Part shown: piece after piece, positions 24,701 through 35,300 of the stretch
How positions within the stretch are numbered: position 1 is the first letter of the stretch
Layout: the number at the start of each line of letters is the position of its first letter
NCBI GenBank assembly: GCA_029339195.1
Contig: JAPTJF010000038.1
Location: 173,057 to 237,056 of the forward strand
DNA: 64,000 nt
From: Micractinium sp. NFX-FRZ
Taxonomy: Eukaryota > Chlorophyta > Trebouxiophyceae > Chlorellales > Chlorellaceae
Direction: 5' to 3'
Position numbers and translations under genes: made by a program
The notes under the pieces: model-generated
Seen by the model: only the letters and a program-made list of their open reading frames with translations
What the model was told of the DNA's origin: nothing
Databases searched by the model: none

Positions 24701-27700
24701 CCTGGGGTGAGGCGGGTGCTGCATGCCTTGGCTGCCAGCACAATGTGATGCAGTACAGCTTGACACAGCAGGGCAGAGCAGGCCACAGCGCACAGCGCAG
24801 CGCAGCGCAGCGCAGCTCCCTTGTGCTGGTCTCAACCGCCGGCAGCGCGCCGCTGCGCCCCCGCCGGGCCATTTCCCAGCTTACTGCCTCGACCTCCCTG
24901 CCCTGCTCCCCTGCCTGCGGTGCTCCCCCTTTCCCTTTCCAGACTTCGTACTGATGCCTGCCTCCCCCCCTGCTGTGCTTCAGGGAAACCTGGCCCTTCT
25001 TCCGGCCCAACTTTGTGAACATGGAGGAGTACCGCACGCTGCACGATGCAGACGAGGTGCGGGGGGCCCTGCGGCATTCCGCATGCTTGCGTTGCGCTGC
25101 GGCATGTGCAAGGCTCCTGCATCGGCAGCTGCCGCTGCAGCTGCTGCTGCCTGCCTCTCACGCACACCCTACTGCTTCGCCGTGCGCTTCCCTGCCCGCA
25201 GGTGGTGGGGTTTGTGCCCACAGGGTGGCTCTACGAAATGAAGCGAGCCAAGTTCTCAGGTCAGAGGGCAACACACAGCCTGTTGCAGCCACCCCCTCTT
25301 GCGGTCGCAACGCCCTCCCCTTACCCCTCCCCTGCTTGCACCCTTTCAAAACAGTGCCCACTCACTGACCAATCACCCTGCACTACCCCCCGCTGATGCC
25401 AATGCCAATGCCAATCACACACATGCCCCGGCCCGCCGCCCCGCCCCACCCCTCCCTCGCCTCAGTGCGCAGCAAGGGCGCCTGCAGCGTGCACCTGGTG
25501 CCCTACAGCGAGCACTCGAGCTTTGCGGAGCTGCAGGATTACGTCCGCTTCATGCGCCCGCACCAGGCATGCGGGGAACGGGGCAGCTTCCAGCACGGAA
25601 TGCTGACAACGGCAACAGTGCCCCGCGCTGGCGTGCGCACCACAGCAGTGCCCCAGCAAGTTTCGGCGGTTCCCGCACACTCGGCCGGCGGTGCTGCTTC
25701 CAGGCCTGCCCGCCTGGTCGGGGGGCTCACTGGAATGGTGCCAGCATCACGACTCCAGCCTAGAAAGCAAAGTTGTTGCTTTGCCTTTGCCTGCCTGCCC
25801 GCCCCCCCGCAGGTCATCCCCACAGTGGGGGTGGACGGAGACGATGCAGAGAAGGCGCGGCACAAGATGCAGCGCCACTTCCGCCTGCTGGGTGCGCTGT
25901 GCTGTGCTGTGGTCCGCTATGTCATGCCGTGCCGTGCTCTGGTGCACTGCATTATGCTGTGCTGCATGCCAGTTTCTCCACGTATCACCCCAGGTGCCTA
26001 CTTCTTCCCCTAAGTGCACACTTGACATGGCGGCCCGGATGTTGCTGCCCCTTTTTGGGCCGTGGGCTGGTCCTGTGCGCCACACAGTTTACCAGCATCC
26101 CGCCTGCCAGCCAAACTGTCTGCCCACCCACCTGCCCGCCCTTTGTTTGCCCTGCAGTGGATGAGACGGCAGCCAAAGCCAAGTTTCTATCTGCCTTTCA
26201 TGGCAGCGGCGGTGCCAGCGGCCCTGCTGGCAGCAGTGGCCTGATGGAGGAGGGGCAGGAGGAGGAGGAAGAGGAAGAAGAGGAGGAGGAGGTGGTGGTT
26301 GAGGAGAAGGCAGAGGCGACGGACGGTGCTGGCGCCAGCATGGCTGTCCTAGGCCAGCGGGGCAGCGAAGCAGGTGAGGGGCTTGGGCAGCCGGGGCGGC
26401 AGCGGCAGGGGGGAAGCGGTCCCTCTGAGTTGGTGGATCTGGCAGCGGAAGATTCGGACCCAGGAGAGGAGGAGGAGCAGCAGGAGGAGGAGGAGGAGGA
26501 GGGGCAGCCGGGCAGCAGGGCTGAGGGCGCCGTCCGGGGCAGGAGCGGACCCCTCATGCCAGCAATAGCAGCGACGACGGGAGCGGCGCCTGGGCCGCAT
26601 GGCGCGGCCTGCCCTGCTGCCGGTGCAGCGCCGCCAATGCCGTTGCCAGTCGGCACAGCCAGGGCTGCCGCCTCTCCTGCTGACGGCGCGGCGGCAAGCG
26701 CGGCAGCAGGCAGCAGCGAGGCTCAGCTGGAGCAGCTGTTGGCTGTGCTGGGAGAGGGGGTCAGCAGGCAGCAGGGGCTTCAGCTGCTGTCGGCGGCTCG
26801 AGGGGACCTTCAGGCGGCAGTGAATGGCTTCTTCGATGGCAGCAGCCTGGGAGGGGGCAGCTCTGGGCAGGCAGGAGGAGGGGTGGGGAGGGGAGGAGGC
26901 ACGGGGACGGGCCGAGGCAGCGCCGGCGGCGGCGGATCCGCCGCCGTTGCTTCCTCACCAGCAGCAGTCGGCAGCAAGGCGGGTAGCAAGCGAGCAGCAC
27001 CGCCTGCCTCCGCCGGCAAGGGCGGCAAGCGGCACAAAGGGCTGGCTGGTGCGGCAGCAGCGTCCGGGCAGCGCAGCATTGCTTCCTTTTTTGGCGGCAA
27101 GCGGCAGCAGACGCAGGCGGGCGGGACGGCAGCGGCAGCAGCGGCGGCAGCGGCAGGAGGGGCAGAAGGGCCAGTGAAGAAGGAGGTGGAAGAGGATGCA
27201 GAGGAGGAGGAGGAGGAGGAGGAGCTGGCACTGACACCTGGCGCCCCGCTGGCATCTCACCCATCACCAGCCGCGCCAGCCAGTGCCACCCCGGGCGCAG
27301 CAGCAGCAGCAGGTGGAGGCAGTGGCACCAAGCCCAAGCTCTCCCTGCCGACCCCGCCCTCCCCAGCCGCAGCCGGGGGCTCCGCTGCCCCCAGCGCAGG
27401 CGTCACCATGCCCGCTGCAGGCACAGGAGGCTTCTTCCTGCGGCAGGGCGGCGCCAGCAGCGGCGCCGGCGGCAGTGGGGGCGGGGGCGCGGCAGGCGGG
27501 GGGAGCGCCCGGGAGGGGGCCGTGGCCCGGGACGCCATGGCTCTCCCCCTCGACAAATATGACCCCGTGGGGCAGGCCTGCTGGGAGGCAGGTGCGGTGG
27601 TGGGCGACAGCAGGGAAGGGGGGCGGTGGAGAGGGCGGGGTGCGCTGGGGAGCGCGGTGTAGGCGGGCGTCCGTGTGCCCTGGCGACAGGCAGGTGGGCT

Positions 27701-30700
27701 TGTTGGGTGTGCACCGGGCGGCAGCCTGCGGGGTGGGCACGCAGGCATTGCATCACATGCGGTGCTTGGCCAGAGGGAGCCGGGCAGCGCCCCACCTCCA
27801 CCCCTGTCGGTGTGCAGGCCAGCCCGCCCCCTACCTGCACCTCTCGCGAGCCCTGGATTTGATGGACGGCACCACCAAGCGCCTGCGCATCTCAGGCAAG
27901 CGGGCTGCTGCCGTGCGGTATCATGCAGCTGCATGATGGCGCCGTCTGGTGCAGCGGCAGCGGCATCTTGGCCCTGCCACCAGGCGCTTGCAGACAGCGG
28001 CTGCTGCTTTTGGGCAGATCGATCTAATGCCAGCGGTCCAAAGCACCTGATACTGCCCGCACATCCGACGCACATGTATCCACCCCACATCCTCGCCTAC
28101 TCCCCGCTCACCTGGTGCCCATGTGCCTACCCCACATCTTCACCCGCCCGCCCCCGCAGACGTGCTCACCAACTGCTTCCGCTCCGTGCTGGCGCTGTGC
28201 CCGCCCAGCCAGCTGGTGGCGGCTGCCTACCTTGTGTCGGGTCGCATAGCCCCCGATTATGAGCCAGGGGCGGAGCTGAATGTGCGTGGGGAACAGGGAG
28301 GGGGGCGCCGAGGGTGCGGTGGGAGCAGGGGGACGCCAGCAGGGGGCCGCAAGGATTCGTTGGGAGCAGGGAGCGAGTTTCGCAAACTGCACAGCGCCTG
28401 CTTGTGACCAGACCTGCGCCAGGCCCGCTCGATTCACTGCCTGCGTCGTGCTGCGGTCACACGTGATCATCAGTGAGTGATGCCCTCCCTGCCCACCGTG
28501 CGCCTGCAGGTGGGAGGACGAACCGTGGGTGCCGCGATCACGGAGGCCACAGGCGCCACCCGGGCGCGCCTCAGGTGGGCTGCGCTGGCACCGAGCGCCG
28601 CGCCCCCCCCCCCGCCCTTCCCGTTTCTTCCGTAGTACTGCCTGCAGCAAGCTGTACCGCAACCTGCGGTACTCTTTGCATGTTCCACACACCCCTGATC
28701 CCCTCTTCTGTGTACCGCCTGCAGCGAGCTGTACCGCGAGCTGGGGGATCTCGGGGATGTGGCGTTTGCGTGCAAACGCACACAGGCAAGTAGCTGAGCC
28801 AGCATTATCAAGAAGTGTTGTGCCTCTTGAAGGCAGGAGCAGAGGGCAGCTGCCTAGCCAGGCTCTGCTCCGCTAAACCTGCCCGAATGCTATCACATGG
28901 ACAGCGCTTGTCACTTGTCACTTAAAGGTTGTGGGGGTGCCCAGCGCCGCGCTCGCGCTCGCACGCTCATTGTGGCAACATGAATCCCGTCGCTTTGCGC
29001 GATTTGCATTTGCACGCTGTTGCTGCAGGCTGTGCTGCAGCGCCCCGCGCCGCTCACCGTGCCGGGCGTGTTTGCCACGCTGCAGCAGATTGCGCGGGAG
29101 AAGGGGCAGGGTGAGTGAGGGTGTGGTGGGCGCCGTCTTTGTGGCAACCTGCGCTGCGCATGCATTGACTGGCCCAAAGGCAGCAGCTTCTTTGCCCCAC
29201 GTTTTGCCAGCATCTCTACCTTGTTGGCGATTGTGTGACAAGGGTGCGCACGCCCCTTCTTTGTCTGCTTCCCTCCTGAGCCCCGTGATTCTTTGCTGCG
29301 CTGTGCTGTGCTATGCTATGCTATGCTATGCTATGCTATGCTATGCTATGCTATGCTATGCTATGCTATGCTATGCTATGCTATGCTAAACGTGCTCGGT
29401 GTGTTGCCCATGCAGGCGCCGCGGGCAGGCGGCAGCGCCTGGTGCTGTCGCTGCTGCGCTGCTGCCGCGAGAGCGAGACGCGGTTCATCGTGCGCACGCT
29501 GGTGCATGTGCGTTCATATGGGGGACGCCAACATGGCTGTGCTGTGCTGTGCTGTGCTGTGCTTGCTGTGCCTGTGCTGCATGGCACGTCACAGCAGCTT
29601 TGTATGCCAGAGCAAGTGTGTTCCCTTCAGGGCGCAGGCCTGCGGCCCCTGTCAAAACCCGCCCCCTGCTCCCCTGGCCTCCCTGGCCTGCCTGTCGCCC
29701 TGCCCAGGCGCTGCGTGTGGGCGCCAACTGGCGCTCCGTCATCCCGGCTCTCGCCAAGGCGGTGGTCCTGCATACAGAGGGGGCAGGGGTGCCCAAGGTG
29801 ATGCAGGGGTGGCTGACACGGGGGCGGCTGTGTAGGGGCTGCGTCCGGTTTCTGCCGTTTGGATTTCAGTCCTCTGAGGGTTGGCAAGAGCAAAGGCAGA
29901 AGTCTGTCGCACAACAGGGGGGCACGTGTGCCCAATGCGGCAGCGCCCCTTGTCAACTCCCTGGGAAGAGGGGGTAGGAGTCCCAAGCAACACGCCCTCA
30001 TGGCCAGTGTGTCACCTTTGGCAGCAAGCAAGGGTTCCCCTGTAGTGGGAATGCATCAGCACGCTATGCCCCAGACCACGCCGCCCTGACCACCCCGTCC
30101 CTCCCTTCCCATGCCTCGGCTGTCCCTGCCTGCCTGCAGACCCGCCTGGACCAGGCCGCTGCCGCCGCCACGTCAGCCTTCCACGTGTGTCCAAACCTGC
30201 AGCTGCTGACTGACGCCATGCTGGCGCACCCGCTGGAGGAGTGGCAGCAGCGCTGCTCCCTCACGCCGGGTATGCCGGGCTGGGCTGGAGGGGGTGGCAG
30301 CAACGCTGCTGGCTCCCCGTGGACTTGAAATGTAATTGATTGATTGAACGCTGCTCCCTCAAGCCTGGCTTGTGGGAACACGCAGCCGGCCAGGGCCTGA
30401 GAGGAGCCGCGGATGCAGGCACCGGCGGTGTGCCCTGTGTATCCCCTCGCCCGCCCTCTTCCGCGCCCTTTCCACCGCCATTTGCCCGTGGGCTCCACCC
30501 CCGCCCTCCCCCATCCCGCCATCGGCAGGCATCCCCATCAAGCCGATGCTGGCCAAGATTTGCGAGGGGCTGCCCGACGCGCTGCAGCAGCTCAGGGGGG
30601 CTCCCTTCTTGGGCAAGTGGGCGCATGCTCTGCTGTGGGAGTGGCCCCTGCACCCTGTGGATGTGTCTGGTGCCATGTCAGCCTTGCCTGCATCCTGGTT

Positions 30701-33700
30701 GATGTGTGTGCACGTGCCTGCCTGCCTGCCTGCCTGCCTGTGGTGTGAAGTGGGCAGGGCTCATCCTCGTGCGTGCCCCCTCCTCTCCCCCCGCCACCCC
30801 CTGCAGCCGAGTACAAGTACGACGGCATGCGGGCACAGATACACATGCTGGAGGATGGGCAGGTGGGGCGACATGGGTGTGCTCACGGCAGGGTTTGGCT
30901 TGGCGTCTCTGCGCAGGCAGGCAGGGAGGCCATGCGCCTGCCGGGCCAGGCGGTGCGGTTTTTGAGGCACAGTGCGCCCCCCCAAACACGAGATGCGTGA
31001 ACACAAAATGGGACCTGGGTCTGGACGCGTTCTTCACCTCCCCTGCCTGCCTGCCTGCCTGCCTTCCCTCCCTCCCTCTCCCCTCAGGTCCGCACCTTCA
31101 GCCGGAACTGCGAGGAGAAGACGGGGGCGTACCCAGATGTGGTGCAGCAGACGCTGGAGGCGGCGGCAGGTGGGCAGTGTGCGCTGGCCGTTCTGCCGGT
31201 GCTAGGACAGGATGCACATGCCTGACACGATGGCTGGCGCTGACTGGGCAGCAGGCTGGCACTGCCTGCCTGCTCATCGTGCCCTCTGCCCACGCTCCTC
31301 GGCTTCCTGCCATCTGCGCCAGAAGCGCTCGAATCCGCAATAAGGCCTGCCGCCCGCCCACCTGCCCACTCTCCCCACCCCCTCCCTGCCCCTGTCTTTC
31401 TTCCCAGGCGGCGCCAGCTCAGCCGTGGTGGACGCAGAGCTCGTGGCAGTGGAGAGAGGCGCAGACGGCAGCGTCAGGTGTGGCAGCACAGCACGCTGTT
31501 TGCCACGCCTGCGTGCCCCGCATGCCTGTGAGTGCCTTACTGCACCACCACCACCTCCGCTTGCCTGCGGCGCCCCTCAGCAGCTCTGTGCAAGGGGCCA
31601 CAGGCGCTACCTTGGTTTAAGCCACGCGCCTGCCTGTTGGCCTGCAGATTTGCTGGCGCCGGCCACAGCCTGGTGGCCTGCACTCATGTCCCTTGTCCCC
31701 TGCCCTGCCGGCGCGGGCCAAGGCCTGTTGGCCTGTTCTTCCGCCCCCTGTCCCCGTGCCTTCAGGCTGCGTGCCTTTCAGGAGCTGGCCACCCGCAAGC
31801 GCGAGGACGTGACAGCTGGCAGCGTGTCCGGTGCGTAGGCGTGGAGGGCTGGGGGGGGCAGGTGGGGCGACGCGACGGGGAAGCATGCCTGTGGCACATA
31901 GGTGAGCACATAGGTGAGCACACAGGTGAGCACATAGGTGAGCACATAGGTGAGCAGACATCGGCAGGTGTCGGCCTCTCGCTGCTGTACCCTGCCCCTG
32001 CCCCTGCCTCCACCACTGCTCCCTTCCAGTGTGCGGCAATCTTCACATCGAATCTCCGCTCCGTTTCTGACTGCCCACTGTCCAACGCACCCTTTAACAT
32101 GCCTGCCCCCTGCAGTCCCTTTGTGCATCTTTGCGTTTGATCTGCTGTATCTGGACGGCGCCAGCCTGGCGCTCCAGCCGCTGGCGGAGCGGCGCCGCCA
32201 GCTGGCAGCAGCCTTCCCCGGCATGCGGCCCGGGTACTTCACGCAGGCGGAGTCTGTGCTGTTCCCTGGCGCCCAAGCAGAGGCAGCAGAGGCAGCAGGG
32301 GCAGCAGTAGGGGAGACTGGCGCGGCTGGAGCGGAAGCGTCAGAGGCCGCAATGGAGGCAACGGGGGCAGCAGCAGTGAGCGCGGAACCGTCGGCGGGTG
32401 CCAGCGGCGGCACGGGGGCCTTGGCGGCGGCAGACGTCCAGGGGTTGCAGGGGCAGGAGCAGCAGGGGGAGGAGCAGCAGGGGCAAGAAGGGGTGCAGGG
32501 TGCGCAGCAGGCCCAGCAGGCGGAGGCGGGGCCGGGGCCCTCTCTGGAGGACCGCCTGCAGGAGTGCCTGCTTGAAGCCTTTGCAGCTGGCACAGGTGCG
32601 AGTCAATTCATCAGCAGCCTGATCACTCGCCAGCGCCAGCTGGCATCTGCACAGCAGCTGACCTCTGCTTCTGCGCCGGGACATGCCGCAGCCTGCTCTG
32701 TCACACGTACAGCAATGTGCGCCAGATGTTCTACTATCACTGGCACCCCCTCCTGTCACTGCCTCGCCCCCCATGCGCCACCCGCCGTCAGCCCGGACAC
32801 ACCAGGAGGCTGTGTGTCTACACCTTGCATCGCCCACCCCTGCTCGTGCCTGCAGAGGGGCTCATGCTCAAGTCTCTGTCGGCGCCGTACGAGCCCAGCC
32901 GCCGCTCCGACCACTGGGTCAAGCTGAAACGGTGCGCTGCGCCCTGCTGCGCTGTGCTGTGCTGTGCCATGGTGTGCTGTGTCATGAGTTGGTGATGTGT
33001 GCTGGTTCTTTGCTGTGCCATGGTGTGCTGTGTCATGCTGTGCACTCTCCCTGGCACCTGCCATCCACCCGCTGACCCCTTGGTCGCCCTTCCTCCCCAC
33101 CTCACGAACCCCACCTCCCCTGCAGGGACTACTGCGAGGGCCTGCACGACACCCTGGACCTGGTGGTGATTGGTGCCTGGTATGGGCAGGGCAGGAAGGC
33201 GGGGTGGTACTCCCCCTTCCTGCTGGCCTGCCACGATCCGGACACCGGCGAGCTGCAGAGCGTGTGCCGCTGCATGAGCGGCTTTACCGACGCCTTCTAC
33301 ACGGAGAGCCTGGAGAGGTGGGCGGGGGGCGTGAAGATATCCATGAGATAAAATTGCAAATCTGAGCTGATATCGCGCAATATTTGCATTAATTTAATTT
33401 AATATATCCTGCAGACGGGCCAGATAAAATATTTGCTTTAATTTAATTTAATATATCCTGCAGACGGGTGCACGGCGGAGGCGTGGCGTGCACCTGTTTG
33501 GTTTCCCGGAGATTTGGCACACCCACTGCTGCCTCCCCACCTCCCTCCCCTCCTGCCCATGCACGCAGGCTGTCCAAGACCGTCATCCCGGCGCGCAAGC
33601 CTTACTACCGCACAGGTGGCGAGCCTGCCGCAGCCGTGGTTCCGGCAGGGCGGTGCAGACACAAGTGCGGTGCCGTGCTACGCGTCCGCCCGCCCGCCTG

Positions 33701-34955
33701 CCTGCCCGTGCAGTAGTAGGGCCACACCCTGCTGTGCCGCCGCGCACGTGCGCGCTGATCCGCCTGACTGCCCCCCCCGCGCTGTGAATATCATCGTGTG
33801 CACCCCACCCTCGATCCCCTGCCCTGCAGACGAGCGCTGCAGCGTGTGGTTTGACGCACGCGAGGTGTGGGAAATTCGTGGGGCGGACCTTTCGCTGTCT
33901 CCGGTGCGCAGGCGGGGCTAGGGCCAGGGGTGCCCACATGCTGCTCGTGCATCGCCGGTGTCGCCGCCAACTGCGCTTCCCCGCAGCGGTACCGCAGCGC
34001 TGCATGGGCGCTGCTGCTGCTGCCGTGGTCGGTGCTTCCGTCAGCAGCCATTTACATGCTCTCACCACCCTGCTCTGCTCGCTGCCCGCCTGCCCTTGCA
34101 CCCACCCGGCCTGTCTGCCCCTGAAGGTGCACAAAGCGGCGGTGGGCAGGGTGCACGAGGAGCGGGGCCTGGGCCTGCGCTTCCCACGCTTCCTGCGCAT
34201 CAGGTGAGCGTTCGTGGCAGTAGAGTGGTGCTGGCTACACCAGTCGTGCGCATCAGGTGAGCGGTGATTCGCACCCAATTGATCTCTGCCGTCATTTACT
34301 TACTGCGCTGCACTGTGGGACTTCTGGCGTACGAGCAGTTGTAGTTCTGGCCAGCAGAGGCGGTGGGGTGTCAGGGTGTCAGCAGTGGCCGCTGTGCCCG
34401 CCTGGCGTGCAGTGCGGCGACGAGCTTGACGCAATCAGGGGCCAGCACCCACGATCTTGCCTGCCTTTTTATTTAGTGCGTTGTGGACACCCTGGTGCAG
34501 GGAGGACAAGGGGCCGGAGGATGCCACGTCATCCGAGCAGGTGGCCCAGATGTTCCAGGCTCAGGTGGGGCCAGCTGTCATCTGTTGTAGCTGGACAGCA
34601 TGCATGCCACGCTGCGCCTGCTGCGCTGCGTGCGGTGTGACCGGTGGTACCGTGCACTGGTGCCTCCTAAGTGCTCCCTGTTGCTGTGCTGCTGCAGACT
34701 CGCAAGGTGGAGACTGCAGGGCAGCGGCTGGCGGCCACCCGGCAGCAGCAGCAGCCGCAGCCGCAGCAGGGGCAGAAGCGTCAGCAGCCGGCAGCGTTGG
34801 CGGCGCAACCGGCGGCAGCAGCTGCAGCCGCCTCCTCGGAAGGCGCTGAAGGGAGCGAGGCCGAAGACGAAGGCTCCAGCAGCGAGGGGGAGGCAGAGGA
34901 TGGGGAGACGCGGGGGCGGCAGCGGCGGCACAAGCAGCTCGACCTGGGGCTGTAA
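21739..34955 (+). CDS. LIG6: DNA ligase 6: SNM1/Artemis-type nuclease fused to ATP-dependent DNA ligase
   Basis: Thirty-five exons close in phase to 1709 aa (first 21739-21859, last 34698-34955; the largest is 26158-27591). Residues 1 to about 455 are a metallo-beta-lactamase/beta-CASP nuclease: [36 protein letters not shown] and YSEHSS are the metal-binding motifs. A 470-residue acidic and Gly/Ala-rich linker follows, with a UBA-like helix bundle near 640-680 and a PCNA-binding motif QRSIASFF at 757-764. The rest is a DNA ligase: alpha-helical DNA-binding domain, adenylation motif EYKYDGMR with Lys near 1200, [23 protein letters not shown] and RFPRFLRIR, ending in a Gln/acidic tail. This is the plant ligase 6 architecture, tied in Arabidopsis to break repair and seed longevity. 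Five introns use GC donors (after 23253, 25566, 27895, 28785, 30612). Confidence 0.93.
28641..28668 (+). pseudogene. Decayed copy of a DNA ligase 6 exon start with its 3' splice site
   Basis: CCTGCAG followed by a stretch reading SKLYRNL lies 77 bp before the real acceptor and exon start (CCTGCAG at 28718, reading SELYREL). About 22 of 28 bases agree. Use of this acceptor would run into a different frame. Confidence 0.7.
29311..29387. repeat. (CTATG)15 microsatellite
   Basis: Fifteen uninterrupted pentamers CTATG in the DNA ligase 6 intron that ends at 29415, preceded by CTGTG variants. The run is open in all plus frames only because the unit has no stop. Confidence 0.95.
31899..31957. repeat. 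12-bp minisatellite carrying splice-donor consensus
   Basis: Five copies of ATAGGTGAGCAC, one with a single change, 70 bp after the exon ending at 31830 of DNA ligase 6. Every unit contains AGGTGAG, an ideal 5' splice site. Confidence 0.9.
33352..33470. repeat. AT-rich island with 49-bp tandem duplication
   Basis: Two copies (from 33380 and 33429) of a unit with TTTAATTTAATTTAATATAT followed by CCTGCAGACGGG. The base composition is about 70% AT in a GC-rich genome. It lies in the DNA ligase 6 intron between exons ending 33317 and starting 33569. Confidence 0.9.
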
Positions 34956-35300
34956 GGCAGTCCACGCTGGCGTGCAGCAGAGACGCTTCATTAACACTAC
35001 TGTTTCGTCATGCACTGTAAATTGCGACCTGGTCGTGCAGTAGGGGCTGTGCGTGTTTGCGGCCGAGGGAGAGTGGGGAGGCCAGTGCGGAGACTGCAAG
35101 GCGGCGCAGCGGCGGCGGGGCGGCGGCGACGGCGGGCGCAAGGCACAGCAGGCTTAGCAGCGCCAATTCCATGTTCCAATTTGATCTCGCCGCTGCGGCC
35201 GCTGCAGCCCGATCGCACGCCTTCACATTCTCCCCACCGCCAGCCACCCCTGCGCCTGCAGTAGCCTGCTCTTCAAATAGTCTCCTACTTCCCCTTCGCG
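34956..35300. other. Intergenic region between DNA ligase 6 and MIF-like gene
   Basis: 345 bp on the same strand. It contains a poly(A) signal TGTAA at 35016-35020, 61 bp after the ligase stop, then the MIF promoter with a short AT-richer part near 35265-35285. The ATG at 35171 opens an Ala-rich frame without family similarity and is not used. Confidence 0.65.
35016..35020 (+). terminator. TGTAA poly(A) signal of DNA ligase 6
   Basis: TGTAA 61 bp downstream of the ligase stop codon, the spacing expected for a chlorophyte 3' end. Confidence 0.55.

Noticed and set aside
24785..24815. CGCAG repeats near 24.8 kb considered as a regulatory array
   Set aside because: Five-base simple repeat inside a ligase intron with no other feature.
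27592..27662. Read-through of the large DNA ligase 6 exon to the stop at 27660
   Set aside because: The donor GCAG|GTGCGG at 27591 joins in phase to the conserved [13 protein letters not shown] exon, so the stop is intronic.
29281..29835. Open frames with (LCYAM)n repeats
   Set aside because: They are translations of the CTATG microsatellite in an intron, not a repeat protein.
31899..31957. Evenly spaced short repeats considered as a CRISPR-like array
   Set aside because: Units are directly abutting with no spacers; it is a minisatellite, and the genome is eukaryotic.
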